Positions 14,497-23,470 of a stretch of DNA of 64,000 nucleotides are shown here, piece after piece; positions within the stretch are counted from its first letter, which is position 1, and the number at the start of each line of letters is the position of its first letter. The position numbers were made by a program, and so were the translations under genes. The DNA is from Janibacter sp. DB-40 (lineage in GTDB: Bacteria; Actinomycetota; Actinomycetes; Actinomycetales; Dermatophilaceae): contig NZ_CP120360.1 in NCBI RefSeq assembly GCF_029510815.1, positions 3,038,001-3,102,000 of the forward strand, written 5' to 3'. The notes under the pieces are model-generated. The model was not told the DNA's origin and ran no database searches. It worked only from the letters and a program-made list of their open reading frames with translations.

Positions 14497-16391
14497 GAGT
14501 AGCGCACGGACGGGTCGCTGTGGGCGAGCGCCTGCTGGGCGGAGCGGATCACGTGGAAGGCCTCGCGGAGCGAGCGCTGCTCGAACGCGCTGAGGTCGCT
14601 CGGCCGCACCCGGGAGTCGGGCCGGTTGCCGCTCGCCGCCTGCGCGGCCTGGTGCACCAGACGCACGTGCGTGATGAAGTCCAGCGCGTCGACCAGGCTG
14701 GCGGCCAACGACGGGCTGAGCGAGCCGGCCCGCCCGGCGGCGAGCAGGCGGGAGCGGGTGTTGACCGACACGAGCCCGGCACGCAGGGCGTGCACCCGGG
14801 CGAGGTCGACGATCGACCCCATCCCCCCGCGCTTGAGGTCGAGGGTGTCCTTGTGCTCGCCCGCCTTGGCGAGCACGAAGCCGCGGAAGAACCCGAGCGG
14901 CGGCTCGTTGGACACGGCCTGCTTGCCGAGGTGGGCGAGGAAGTTGCTCCCGTCGGGGGCGAGCTCGGTGATGTCCTCCTCGAGGCGGGCGTGCAGGCTC
15001 TCGTCGCCCAGAAGCGGTCGCGAGTCGAAGAAGATGCTCGCCCGCAGTACCGCATCGGGGACCGGCTCGGTGATCCAACGGCGGTACTCCCGGCGCCAGC
15101 CGGTGAGTCGCTGGCGCCAGCGCGGGTTGCTCGCCATGACATCGCCGAGGCAGCGGGGGTACCCGGCGGCCTCGAGCCCCGAGACGACCTCGTGGGCGAG
15201 CGCGGCGATGTACTCCTCGGCCCCCTCGGGGGCGTCGTCGGCGATGATCACGGCGTGGTCCTGGTCGCTGCCGAGCGCCTGCTCGTGCCGGGCGCGGGAG
15301 CCGAGCACCATCCAGCAGTACCGGGGCGCCGGCCCGTACCCCCGGGCGGCCAGCCGTTCCTCCGCCAGTGCGATCAGGCGGCGCTCGACGGCGTCGCCGA
15401 CGGTCGTGACGACGCGGGTGATGTCTGCTGCGCCCACGTCCTGGCCGACGAGCTGCTCGACGAGGCGCGGTGTCCGACGCGCGAGCCCGACCACGCCCGC
15501 GACGTCGCGCTGCTTCGTGACGTCACCGACGATGTGGACCACGTTGGCCCGCTCCAGCCGCATGAGGTCGGTCGTCGTCACCACCCCGACGGGCTGCCCA
15601 CCGTCGACGACGGGGAGGTGGTGCACGGCGCGCTCCGTCATCGTCATGAGCAGCTCGAGCGCGGAGGCCTCGGCGGGTGCGACGACGGGGTCGGCGGTCA
15701 TCACCGAGGACACGGGCCCGGCCGGGTCGACCCTCGCTGCCACCACGCGTCGGCGGAGGTCGCGATCGGTGAGGATCCCGACGACCTCACGGCCCTCCAC
15801 GACGAGGAGGCTGGAGATCCCTTCGTCGGTCATCACCCCGGCAGCGTCGGCGATGGTGACATGGGGCGGCACGGTGACCGGTGGCCGACGGACGAGCTCA
15901 CCCGCCGAGGTGCGCAGGATGGCCTCCCCCGTCGCGTTGGTCATCGTCGACGATGCGGCCGACCGCAGCCGGTCAGCCCGCTCGGCGTCGAAGTGGTCGG
16001 CGAAGTCGGGGTGCTCGCTCGAGAGCTCGTGGAAGAGCGTCCCGGGCAGGTGCAGGGCGAGCGTGTCCTCGATGGCCACGACGTCGAAGCGCGAGGGGTT
16101 GCCGCCGACGAGCGTCGTCGACCCGACCGTCGTGCCCTCCGCCCCCCGGTCGACCAGCCCACCGTCGGCGTCCCGGATCTCGATCGCGCCCGAGCGCACG
16201 AGCATCAGGTCGTGGCTGTCGACGCCGACGGCCATCAGGCTCGTGCCGCGACGGTGGTAACGCACCGTCATCCGCGCGGGCAGGGCCCGGCGGACCCGCT
16301 CCGGAAGCGCATCGAAGGGAGCGTGCTCCGCGAGGAAGTCAGCGACCTCGGCCAGCTCGACATCGACCATGTCCTCATCGTGACAGGTCAC
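14493..16391 (-). CDS. cNMP-binding / double CBS / DUF294 nucleotidyltransferase protein
   Basis: 632 aa cytosolic signalling protein. Residues ~15-130: cyclic-nucleotide-binding beta-barrel (GTTVGSTTLVGGNPSRFDVV). Residues ~170-295: two CBS domains (GISSLLVVEGREVVGILTDRDLRRRV; HHLPVVDGGQPVGVVTTTDL, here shown only in part). Residues ~330-450: DUF294 nucleotidyltransferase with GSRARHEQALGSDQDHA (GSxxR...D-x-D type) and a C-terminal helical DUF294 domain. Probably senses an adenine or cyclic nucleotide and modifies a partner; targets unknown. I keep GTG 16391 because GGAGG lies 4 bases upstream; ATG 16370 (MVDVELAEV) is the alternative with AGG too close. Confidence 0.9.
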   Translation of the reverse strand: MTCHDEDMVDVELAEVADFLAEHAPFDALPERVRRALPARMTVRYHRRGTSLMAVGVDSHDLMLVRSGAIEIRDADGGLVDRGAEGTTVGSTTLVGGNPSRFDVVAIEDTLALHLPGTLFHELSSEHPDFADHFDAERADRLRSAASSTMTNATGEAILRTSAGELVRRPPVTVPPHVTIADAAGVMTDEGISSLLVVEGREVVGILTDRDLRRRVVAARVDPAGPVSSVMTADPVVAPAEASALELLMTMTERAVHHLPVVDGGQPVGVVTTTDLMRLERANVVHIVGDVTKQRDVAGVVGLARRTPRLVEQLVGQDVGAADITRVVTTVGDAVERRLIALAEERLAARGYGPAPRYCWMVLGSRARHEQALGSDQDHAVIIADDAPEGAEEYIAALAHEVVSGLEAAGYPRCLGDVMASNPRWRQRLTGWRREYRRWITEPVPDAVLRASIFFDSRPLLGDESLHARLEEDITELAPDGSNFLAHLGKQAVSNEPPLGFFRGFVLAKAGEHKDTLDLKRGGMGSIVDLARVHALRAGLVSVNTRSRLLAAGRAGSLSPSLAASLVDALDFITHVRLVHQAAQAASGNRPDSRVRPSDLSAFEQRSLREAFHVIRSAQQALAHSDPSVRYS

Positions 16392-16598
16392 ACACCCTCC
16401 GCGGCCGAGTCGCCGGGGCCGCGGAAGAGCAGGAATTCCTCCGGGACGTGGTCAGGAGGTCAGGAGGATTTATCGGGCGGCCCAACGTTTCCCCCTGCTT
16501 TCACGGAATCGGTCATCTCACATCACGGGCGCACTCGTCCTGCGCCACGGTCGGACCGGGCCGGACACCCCGGCCGGGTCGACATCAAAGGAGATGGC

Positions 16599-17771
16599 AT
16601 GAACCTGCGTAGCTCACTCAGCCTCACCGGAGCGCTCATCGGCGCGAGCGTGGTGCTCGCCCCCATGGGCGCCGCCGCCCCGTCACCCGGGGACCCCGGG
16701 GAACCGAAGAGCATGGCGGCGCCGCTGACCGAGTACGTGATGGAGCGTGACGGGAAGAGTCGGGCACAGGCCGAGAAGTACCTCGAGACCAAGGACGAGA
16801 AGCAGCAGGCCCTGCGGTCGCTCGAGGAGCGCGGTGTCGACGTCGACGGAGCATGGTTCGAGGGGACCCAGCTCGTCGTGGGCGTCCCGCGCGCCGACGC
16901 CGCCGAGGTCCGCGCAGCGGGGCTGCGGCCGAGCACCGCCACGTCGCAGAGCGAGCTCGACTCGATCGCCGACGCGGTGCTCGAGCGCGCCGGCAAGGAC
17001 TCCGGGCACGTGCTCACCGTCGGCGCGAACCTGCCCGACGGGGTCGTCGACGTGCGTGTCGCCGAGGACGCCCCCCGTGGGCTCCGCCAGCGGCTGGACG
17101 CCATGAAGAAGGTCTCCGTCAGCACCGGCGAGGCGCTCGCCACCCAGGCCGACGTGGTGCCGGGCCGGATCATGGACCTCTCCCCCGGCACCAACTGCAG
17201 CCTCGGGTACCCCGGACGCCTGTCGAACGGGAACAACGTCCTGCTCACCGCCGGCCATTGCGTCGAGGGCATGCCGTCCATCCTCGACGCCAACGGCACC
17301 CACATCGGCGAGGGCGTGCACACCCGCTTCCGCAGCGGGTACAGCAGCGTCGACATGGGCCTGATGGACATCGACTCCGAGGACACCGGGGTGCCCTACG
17401 TCGACAGCCGCGGCCACTCCGGCTACTACGGCGTGCAGGGCATGAGCAAGAACGCGATCGGTTCCGAGATCTGCAAGGCCGGCAACACGACCGGCTGGAC
17501 CTGTGGCCAGATCAAGGCGTACAACCGCACCGTCAACTACGGCGGGACCGTGGTCTCCGGCCTGGCCGAGGCGAGCGTGTGCACCGAGGGCGGTGACTCC
17601 GGCGGCGCCTACATCGGCGTCGGCAACCTCGCCCAAGGCATGACCTCCGGCGGGCCGGTCGGTGTCGAGTGTGGCTGGAACCGTGACTACTCGGCCGGCT
17701 CCTACTCGTTCTTCCAGCCCGTCGTCGACGCCGCGAACTACTACGGCGTCACGATCGACACGGTGGGCTGA
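16599..17771 (+). CDS. Secreted trypsin-like serine protease (S1, streptogrisin/alpha-lytic type)
   Basis: 390 aa. Signal peptide 1-~27 (MNLRSSLSLTGALIGASVVL then AAA). A pro-region of ~150 residues (about 35-190) precedes the mature chymotrypsin fold. Catalytic triad: His in LLTAGHCVEG (about 222), Asp in SVDMGLMDI (about 253) and Ser in GGDSGGAYIG (about 330). Cysteine pairs around the His and Ser fit secreted S1E enzymes. AAAGGAG ribosome site 8 bases before ATG 16599. The 207-bp upstream gap must contain the promoter; nothing else recognised there. Extracellular protein degradation. Confidence 0.93.
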   Translation: MNLRSSLSLTGALIGASVVLAPMGAAAPSPGDPGEPKSMAAPLTEYVMERDGKSRAQAEKYLETKDEKQQALRSLEERGVDVDGAWFEGTQLVVGVPRADAAEVRAAGLRPSTATSQSELDSIADAVLERAGKDSGHVLTVGANLPDGVVDVRVAEDAPRGLRQRLDAMKKVSVSTGEALATQADVVPGRIMDLSPGTNCSLGYPGRLSNGNNVLLTAGHCVEGMPSILDANGTHIGEGVHTRFRSGYSSVDMGLMDIDSEDTGVPYVDSRGHSGYYGVQGMSKNAIGSEICKAGNTTGWTCGQIKAYNRTVNYGGTVVSGLAEASVCTEGGDSGGAYIGVGNLAQGMTSGGPVGVECGWNRDYSAGSYSFFQPVVDAANYYGVTIDTVG

Positions 17772-17788
17772 CCGACGGCGACGGGGAA

Positions 17789-17853
17789 CCCGGCCGCACG
17801 TCATCGAGCCATCCACAGCCTCCGCTGTGGCCGGCGCCCGACGTGCCGCCGGG
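17789..17853. terminator. Long two-part hairpin between converging genes
   Basis: Outer arms 17789-17802 (CCCGGCCGCACGTC) and 17840-17853 pair at 13 of 14 positions. Inside is a perfect small stem CCACAGC-CTCC-GCTGTGG (17813-17830). It lies between the protease stop (17771) and the anti-sigma stop (17889), so it probably ends both transcripts. Confidence 0.8.
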
Positions 17854-17888
17854 CTCCCTCGCGTCCGGACGGGCCGTGCTCGCCGACG

Positions 17889-18686
17889 TCACGACTCCTG
17901 CGACAGCGGTCCGCGCACGAAGCTGTCGCCGGAGTGCTGCGGCTGGTCGTCGAAGTCCTCACGCGAGATGTCGACGACGACGTACCCGTTGTCCAGCAGC
18001 GAGCGGGAGATGGGGAACGAGGCAGTCGACCTCGAGTCCTCGAGCACCCCGACCGAGACCATGCGCTCGCCGTCACTGTTGATCAACCACACCTCGGCGT
18101 AGCCATCGGTGACCTCGACGCCGGGCGCCGTGACCTCGAGGACGAGCCGCCCCTCACGCTCGTGGACCGTGGCCGAGCCACGCTGCTCCTCCGTGTCCAG
18201 GGTGGCCAGCTCGGCGGTCGCGACGGTGCGCTGCTCCTCCGACCCGGGGGATCCGAGTCGCTCGGCGACCACGCTGCCGACCGCCCCGAGGAGCACGCCC
18301 GCCGCGCAGGCGGCAGCAAGCCACACCACCGCCGGACGGCGTGCGCGGCGCGATCGCGCACCGGTGGCCGAGGTCAGGGGCACCACCTCCGGGTCCGTGA
18401 CCGCTCGTGGCCGATCCGGTGAGTCGGCATCGGCCCGGCCGATCTCGTCGGTGGCGATCGTGTCCGCGATCCGTGACCAGACCTCGTCGGGTGGGGTGAT
18501 CAGGTCGATCCGGCTCGAGTCGCGAGTCACGTCCATCGTGCGGTGCAGCGAGTCGAGCAACGACCCGCAGTCCGCGCAGGCCTGCAGGTGCTGGTCCTCC
18601 CCGGTGGACGGTGCCTCACCCAGGGCGAGGTCGACGAGTCGGTCCTCGGGGACGTGGTGGTGCGAGGTCGTCGGGACGTGGGTCAT
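17889..18686 (-). CDS. Anti-sigma factor, zinc-motif transmembrane (RskA-like)
   Basis: 265 aa. Residues 1-~100 form the cytosolic anti-sigma domain with the zinc signature His-x3-Cys-x2-Cys in HLQACADCGSLLD (about 34-46). One membrane span at about 120-145 (VVWLAAACAAGVLLGAVGSV). The outer ~120 residues are an anti-sigma-K (RskA) type domain ending LLDNGYVVVDISREDF. Binds and silences the ECF sigma factor encoded immediately upstream; starts overlap as ATGA (18683-18686), so the two are made in step. Release is expected through regulated proteolysis. Confidence 0.92.
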   Translation of the reverse strand: MTHVPTTSHHHVPEDRLVDLALGEAPSTGEDQHLQACADCGSLLDSLHRTMDVTRDSSRIDLITPPDEVWSRIADTIATDEIGRADADSPDRPRAVTDPEVVPLTSATGARSRRARRPAVVWLAAACAAGVLLGAVGSVVAERLGSPGSEEQRTVATAELATLDTEEQRGSATVHEREGRLVLEVTAPGVEVTDGYAEVWLINSDGERMVSVGVLEDSRSTASFPISRSLLDNGYVVVDISREDFDDQPQHSGDSFVRGPLSQES

Positions 18687-19249
18687 GCCGTCACCTCCTC
18701 GAGGCGGGAGCGCAGGTGCATCAATCCTCGGCGGACGTGGCTCTTCACCGTGCCGAGGGGGAGCTGGAGGGTGGTCGCGATGTCCTCCTGGCGGCGGTCC
18801 TCGAGGATCGCCATCCTGATGATCGTCGCCCGTGGATCGCCGAGCGCCTCGAGCGCGTCGGCGATGAGCACGCGATCGGTCGCATCCGCCGGGTCCGGCC
18901 CCGGCCGGGCGGGCTCGCGGCTGAAGACCTGCTCGTCGCGCGTACGACGGGCCCGGGTCGCGTGGTGGTCGGCGCAACGACGCCGGGTGACCGTGGCGAG
19001 CCAGCCGGCGAGGGAGCCGGACGAGGGGTCCAGCGACTGCCGTCCCCTCCACAGTGCGACGAAGACCTGCTGGGTGATGTCCTCGGCGTCGTGGTGCTCA
19101 CCGACGGACCGCAGGGCGATGGTGTGGACGAGTGGGCCGAAACGGCGGTAGGCGTCGGCGAGGGCCTCCTGGTCGGCGCGGGCGATGCGACGCAGGAGCT
19201 CGTCGTCAGCCGTCGCTGCTCGCGGGTCAGCCTCCACGTGACCCACCAT
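18683..19249 (-). CDS. ECF RNA polymerase sigma factor (SigK-like)
   Basis: 188 aa from ATG 19249 (MVGHVEADPRAATADDELL). Region 2: HDAEDITQQVFVALWRG and the -10 reading helix GWLATVTRRRCADHH; region 4: ALGDPRATIIRMAI, EDIATTLQLPLGTVKSHV helix-turn-helix reading the -35. The start overlaps the end of the sortase gene by 23 bases; a GTG at 19237 would shorten the overlap. Third gene of the DUF4397-sortase-sigma-anti-sigma operon and likely drives that operon itself. Partner of the overlapping RskA-like anti-sigma gene. Confidence 0.93.
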   Translation of the reverse strand: MVGHVEADPRAATADDELLRRIARADQEALADAYRRFGPLVHTIALRSVGEHHDAEDITQQVFVALWRGRQSLDPSSGSLAGWLATVTRRRCADHHATRARRTRDEQVFSREPARPGPDPADATDRVLIADALEALGDPRATIIRMAILEDRRQEDIATTLQLPLGTVKSHVRRGLMHLRSRLEEVTA

Positions 19250-19949
19250 AGGCGAGCACCTCCGGATCGGTGATGCGCGTCGCCACGGCGATGACGTTGT
19301 CCTCGTAGCTGCGCGTGCGCGGGTCCCACTCCCCGCCACAGCTGACGAGGTGCAGGCGCGGCGGACCGGATCGGTCGAAGAGCGCATCGAGGTCAAGAGC
19401 CTTCTTCGCGTGGTTGTCGACACGGGTGACGGCGTACACGAGGAGTTCGTCGCCGACGGCGACCCGGATGTGGTCGCCCCGCTCGAGCTCGGCCAGGCGC
19501 GAGAGCGGACCGATCTCGCCCTCGGTGTCGGTGTGCGCCGCGATCACGCTCGCGCCGCTCGCCGCCGTGGGCGCCGGCCCGTACCGGTACCAGCCCGCGG
19601 TGTCGGGGTCCTCGGGGATCTGCATCGCGTCCTGGCGGTCCACGCCGACCGGTCGCACGGGTAGCGAGGCATCGAGGGAGGGGAGCGTCACCCGCGTGGG
19701 TGAGGGCGTCGCCTCCGCGGCCGTTAGCGGTGCGGCGGACCGCGTCCCGGGGGTCACTGCGACCTCCGGGGACGGCTGCGCGCGGGGTTCCACCGGCACC
19801 GGGGCGAGCGCCTGCGTCGTGTCGGCCGAGTCATCGAGTCGAGGTGGTGACGACGTCGAGTGGACGGCGAGGGTGAGCAGGGCCGCCAGGAGGGCGGTCA
19901 CCGTGATGATGGCCGCCCTCCTGCCGTCCGAACCGACGGAGGAGCTCAC
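19227..19949 (-). CDS. Class F sortase
   Basis: 240 aa. N-terminal membrane anchor (about 12-30, AIITVTALLAALLTLAVHS), Pro/Thr-rich linker to ~90, then the sortase barrel. Catalytic residues: His in VIAAHTDTEG (about 139), Cys in LHLVSCGGEWD (about 204) and Arg in RTRSYEDNV (about 213-218). Joins surface proteins to the wall. GTG start at 19949, one base after the stop of the DUF4397 gene, whose product is its obvious candidate substrate. No LPxTG protein is seen in the window. Confidence 0.92.
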   Translation of the reverse strand: MSSSVGSDGRRAAIITVTALLAALLTLAVHSTSSPPRLDDSADTTQALAPVPVEPRAQPSPEVAVTPGTRSAAPLTAAEATPSPTRVTLPSLDASLPVRPVGVDRQDAMQIPEDPDTAGWYRYGPAPTAASGASVIAAHTDTEGEIGPLSRLAELERGDHIRVAVGDELLVYAVTRVDNHAKKALDLDALFDRSGPPRLHLVSCGGEWDPRTRSYEDNVIAVATRITDPEVLAYGGSRGG

Positions 19950-19950
19950 C

Positions 19951-20766
19951 TCAGACGCGGGCCGTGGCCCGCCGACGGGTCACGACGAACGCTGCGGCAC
20001 CGGCGAGCAGGGCGGCGGCCCCGGCTGCGCCCACAGCGCCGTAGGAGCCGGTCTCCATCTGTCCACCGGTGCCGCTCGGCACCCCGCTCGGGGAGCTGTG
20101 CATCCCGTCGACCTCCTGCACCGCGAGCTGGAGGTTCTCGTCCTCGGCCGAGCCCCAGGCGTAGACGATCGTGTTGGTGCCTTCCTTGAGCATGACGTCG
20201 GCCGGCCCGATCGCCACGTCCTCGGTCCCCGCGAGCACCACGTCCGCGCTGACGCTCCCGGCGGGCAGGTCGGCCATGGCCTCGTTCGGGTTGGTCAGGT
20301 CGGAGAAGGCGACCTCCCCGTTGGCGCGGACGTCGACGGCGGGGGCGGCCGCCGTGTGCCGCACGGTCAGTCGGGCGTCACCGGGCTCAGTGGCGCTCGT
20401 GTCGTTGGCGAAGGGGGTCAGCACGGGAGCGCCGTCCGCGTCGAGGTGCGCCGCGACGGTGACGTTCGTCCCTGCGGTGACCGCCACGTCGTTGGCCTCG
20501 ATGACGGCCTCGCCGTCGGCGCCGGCACCGGCAGCCGTCACCTTCAGGTCGTACTCACCTGCGGGCAGCGGCATGGGATCGGTGATCGTACCGGGCTCGA
20601 AGCCCTCGAGGAGGACGTCGCCGTTGGCGTAGACGTCGACGGTGGCACCGGGGACGCCGTGCAGGATGCTCACGGTCGCGTCCTCGGCTGCGTGTGCGGG
20701 GGCACTGAGCACGGTGGCGAACCCGGTGGTGAGGGCGGCGATGGCAAGGGGGCGGCTGAGTCGCAT
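19951..20766 (-). CDS. Secreted DUF4397 surface protein, probable sortase F substrate
   Basis: 271 aa. Signal peptide 1-~26 (SAPAHAAED cleavage region). Two DUF4397 beta-domains (about 30-115, VSILHGVPGATVDVYANGD; and about 120-205, TVRHTAAAPAVDVRANGE), an SPSGVPSGTGGQ linker, then METGSYG, a hydrophobic span (VGAAGAAALLAGAAAFVV) and a TRRRATARV tail. The motif-span-basic-tail order is that of a wall-sorting signal although LPxTG is absent. AGGAG ribosome site 6 bases before ATG 20766. First gene of the sortase/sigma operon. The domain's ligand is unknown. Confidence 0.9.
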   Translation of the reverse strand: MRLSRPLAIAALTTGFATVLSAPAHAAEDATVSILHGVPGATVDVYANGDVLLEGFEPGTITDPMPLPAGEYDLKVTAAGAGADGEAVIEANDVAVTAGTNVTVAAHLDADGAPVLTPFANDTSATEPGDARLTVRHTAAAPAVDVRANGEVAFSDLTNPNEAMADLPAGSVSADVVLAGTEDVAIGPADVMLKEGTNTIVYAWGSAEDENLQLAVQEVDGMHSSPSGVPSGTGGQMETGSYGAVGAAGAAALLAGAAAFVVTRRRATARV

Positions 20767-20791
20767 GACAAGCTCCTGATCTGGTGGTCAC

Positions 20792-20829
20792 GGGCGCAGG
20801 AGTGCGTCCTGTCTGCTTCTTCTGCGCCC
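20792..20829 (-). promoter_or_regulatory. Inverted repeat in the leader of the DUF4397-sortase operon
   Basis: GGGCGCAG (20792-20799) and CTGCGCCC (20822-20829) are perfect 8-bp arms 22 bases apart, directly upstream of the operon. It could be an operator or leader hairpin. The 108-bp gap also holds GCATCC at about 20842-20847 on the - strand, reminiscent of a SigK-type -35, but I see no convincing -10. Confidence 0.5.
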
Positions 20830-20874
20830 ACCCCCCTCAGGGATGCACTTGGCGGAAACTTTTTTCTCGAGCGC

Positions 20875-22377
20875 TCAGCGCGAGTGGGTGATGCGCCCCC
20901 GGACGAAGGTCGCCAGCGGACGCATTCTTCGCAGGTGGGCCGCCTGCTCGGCGGTCCCGTGCAGGTCCTCCCGTGCCGGGTCGTCGTCGAGGAGGACGAG
21001 GTCTCCGGGGCCGCCGACCTCGATCGAGGTGATCCCGTCGGTCGAGGCCGCGAGCGCCTCCTGCGGGGTGAGTGCCTGCTCGGGGGCCCACGGCTCACGC
21101 TCGTCGGCGCTGCGGTGGACCGCGGCGGCCATGGCCAGCCACGGGTCGAGCGGAGCGACCGGCGCATCCGACCCCAGGCGAAGGGGGACCCCCGCCTGCA
21201 CCATCCAGCGCAGGGCGAAGCACCGCTCGAGCCGGTCGGGCCAGAGGTCCTCGGTCGAGTCGCGGTCGTCGAGCAGGTGGGCCGGCTGGACACTGGCGAC
21301 CAGCCCGAGCTCGGCCATCCGGGGCAGCACCTCGCGGCGGACGAGCTGGGCGTGCTCGATGCTGCCGCGGGCGCCGCTGGCGGCGAAGGCTGCGACGGCA
21401 TCAAGGAGAGCCGCATCGCCGATGGCGTGGACGGCTCCGACGAGGCCGTGGGCGTGGGCGCGGGCGAGCAGCTCGGTCAGCTCCTCGCGGTCGACGTTCT
21501 GCTTCCCCCGCGGGTCGCCGAGCGACACGTCGCCGAGGAAGGGATCGCAGCACCACGCCGTGCGGGTGTTGAGCGAGCCGTCGCTGATGATCTTCAGCGG
21601 GCCCATGGTGACCATGCCGGCCTCGTCGAGGACGTCCCCGGAGCGCACCCGGGCAGCGATGACGTCCTCGAGGCCCTCGGGGTAGGTGCAGGTGCGCACG
21701 TGCAGGCGGTCGAGACCGGCAGCGGTACGCCAGGGCCACGCCGTGCGGCCCGACTCGAACTCCATGTCGACGATACCGACGACCCCCTTGGCCGCGGCGT
21801 CACGCATGGCGGCGTCGATGGAGCCGTGGACGTCCCGGGGGTCCTCGGGCAGGTCGGTCAGGTGGGTGTAGATCGGGAACCAGTCGTCCTCGTCGAGGGG
21901 GCCGGGCCGGTGCGGTCGGCCGAGCGCACGGAAGGCCGCGCTGCTCAGCCACCCTGCATGGCAGTCCCCGGAGATGAGGACGACGGGGTGGTCGCCGGCG
22001 ACGTCGTCGAGCTCGGCGGTCGTCGGCAGCCGGTCCCAGTCGGTGATCCGCCAGCCGAATCCCTGCACCACCGCGCCGGGCTCGAGGTCGGTCTCCGCGA
22101 TGTGCCGGGCGATGCGCGCGGTGACCTCCTCCGGCGCCGCGGTGTCGGAGACGTCGACGCGCCGGGTCGTGGCCGCCCACTGCCCGAAGTGCACGTGGGC
22201 GTCCCAGAGCCCGGGGATGACGAGCGCACCACCGCCGTCGTGGACCAGGGCGCCGGAACGGCGCAGGTGCGCGCCGATCTCGGCGATCTTCCCGTCGCGC
22301 ACGCGCACGTCGACGGGGTCGGTTCCGGGCCGGAGTCGGACGCCCGCGAGGAGGGCGTGCGGGTCCTGAGAGGGCAT
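20875..22377 (-). CDS. Amidohydrolase, YtcJ-like metal-dependent hydrolase
   Basis: 500 aa from ATG 22377 (MPSQDPHALLAGVRL). N-terminal beta-sandwich, then IPGLWDAHVHFGQWA with the metal His-x-His (about 60), central KIISDGSLNTRT typical of the YtcJ/amidohydrolase-3 group, ALIGDAALL-like AIGDAALLDAV, and GSDAPVAPLDPW with the metal Asp (about 390). Hydrolyses an amide or N-formyl bond of small molecules; substrate unknown. Reading on upstream would overlap the divergent nucleosidase gene and has no family support. Confidence 0.9.
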   Translation of the reverse strand: MPSQDPHALLAGVRLRPGTDPVDVRVRDGKIAEIGAHLRRSGALVHDGGGALVIPGLWDAHVHFGQWAATTRRVDVSDTAAPEEVTARIARHIAETDLEPGAVVQGFGWRITDWDRLPTTAELDDVAGDHPVVLISGDCHAGWLSSAAFRALGRPHRPGPLDEDDWFPIYTHLTDLPEDPRDVHGSIDAAMRDAAAKGVVGIVDMEFESGRTAWPWRTAAGLDRLHVRTCTYPEGLEDVIAARVRSGDVLDEAGMVTMGPLKIISDGSLNTRTAWCCDPFLGDVSLGDPRGKQNVDREELTELLARAHAHGLVGAVHAIGDAALLDAVAAFAASGARGSIEHAQLVRREVLPRMAELGLVASVQPAHLLDDRDSTEDLWPDRLERCFALRWMVQAGVPLRLGSDAPVAPLDPWLAMAAAVHRSADEREPWAPEQALTPQEALAASTDGITSIEVGGPGDLVLLDDDPAREDLHGTAEQAAHLRRMRPLATFVRGRITHSR

Positions 22378-22411
22378 GCTCGGAACTGTACGGCGCGGAT
22401 ACCCTCCGAGC

Positions 22412-22963
22412 ATGCACCTGCTCGTCGTCGCCGCCATCGCGGCCGAGGCCGCCCACGTCCCTGACGACGTGGAGGTCCTCGTCACCGGGGTCGGCAAGAC
22501 CCTCGCGGCGGTCGCCGTGACCCGGGCGATCTGCGAGCACCCGCGAAGGGAGGAGCTCGCCGTCGTCAACATCGGCACCGCCGGCGCCCTGCGCCCGGAC
22601 GTCACCGGCCTGCACGAGATCGGCACGGTCGTCAACCACGACCTGTCCGCCGAGCCGATCCGGCAGCTCGGGCTCGACCCGCGCGACCTCATCGAGCTGC
22701 CCGGCGAGCACGAGGCGGTGCTCGCCAGTGGCGACCTCTTCGTCACCGACCCGGCCGTGCGCGATGCCCTGGCCGAGCGTGCCGGCCTCGTCGACATGGA
22801 GGGCTACGCGATCGCCCTCGCGTGCACCGAGCTGGGAGTGCCCGTGCACCTGGTGAAGATCGTCAGCGACAACGCCGACGAGACCGCCCACGACTGGTCG
22901 GCCGCGGTCGACGGTTGCGCACGGGAGCTGGCCCGCTGGCTGGAGGATTTCCTCGGGCGGTGA
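22412..22963 (+). CDS. Nucleosidase, phosphorylase superfamily (MTAN-like)
   Basis: 183 aa. PNP/UDP superfamily fold with LVTGVGKTLAAVAV (about 24-37), VVNIGTAGALRP (about 52-63), and VDMEGYAIALAC (about 126-137), where Met-Glu contact the ribose. Cleaves a purine-type nucleoside such as methylthioadenosine or S-adenosylhomocysteine; it is shorter than true MTAN (about 230) and is the actinobacterial short nucleosidase type. Start ATG 22412, 34 bp from the divergent amidohydrolase start, so the promoters overlap. Confidence 0.87.
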   Translation: MHLLVVAAIAAEAAHVPDDVEVLVTGVGKTLAAVAVTRAICEHPRREELAVVNIGTAGALRPDVTGLHEIGTVVNHDLSAEPIRQLGLDPRDLIELPGEHEAVLASGDLFVTDPAVRDALAERAGLVDMEGYAIALACTELGVPVHLVKIVSDNADETAHDWSAAVDGCARELARWLEDFLGR

Positions 22964-23050
22964 TGTGCGAGCGCTCGGGCTGCGCGGTGCGCACCCCGGG
23001 CACCGGGCCGGGCCGGGAAGAGTTCGGGCCCCGCCGGCGTTTGCCGGGAC

Positions 23051-23470
23051 ATGAGCACCCCCATCCACGGCTACGAGCGGTACGAGCGGGCGAAGGCCTT
23101 CTTCGCCGAGGCCCAGTACCTCGATGCCGCCCGTGAGCTGGAGGAGTTCTTCACGGACGTGGCTGCCGCCCGCGCCGAGCAGGAGAGTGCGTCCTACGCC
23201 GACGACCCGGTCGGCCACGGGACGGCCGAGGTGCACCTGCTGCTGGCTCGCGCCTACTTCCACTCCGCGCAGCTCTCCCGCGCCGAGTCCGCGGCCCGCC
23301 GGGTCCTCCACGAGGCCCCGGACGATCCCTACGCCCACCTCCTGCTCGGGCGCACCCTGCAACGGGCGGGGCGGCCCGAGGAGGCGCGGGGCCCCCTTCG
23401 CCTGGCCGAGCTGCTCGGTGGTTACGCGACGTCGTCGGGGTCCGCCGAGGTCATCGATCCCGGCTCCTGA
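23051..23470 (+). CDS. Tetratricopeptide-repeat protein
   Basis: 139 aa helical protein. About three TPR-like units: YERAKAFFAEAQYLDAAREL (about 8-27), VHLLLARAYFHSAQLSRAES (about 60-79) and PYAHLLLGRTLQRAGRPEEA (about 95-114). Protein-protein scaffold; partner unknown. Its last 49 bases overlap, tail to tail, the end of the opposite small membrane protein gene, which limits independent evolution of both C-termini. The 87-bp gap upstream shows nothing special. Confidence 0.85.
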   Translation: MSTPIHGYERYERAKAFFAEAQYLDAARELEEFFTDVAAARAEQESASYADDPVGHGTAEVHLLLARAYFHSAQLSRAESAARRVLHEAPDDPYAHLLLGRTLQRAGRPEEARGPLRLAELLGGYATSSGSAEVIDPGS

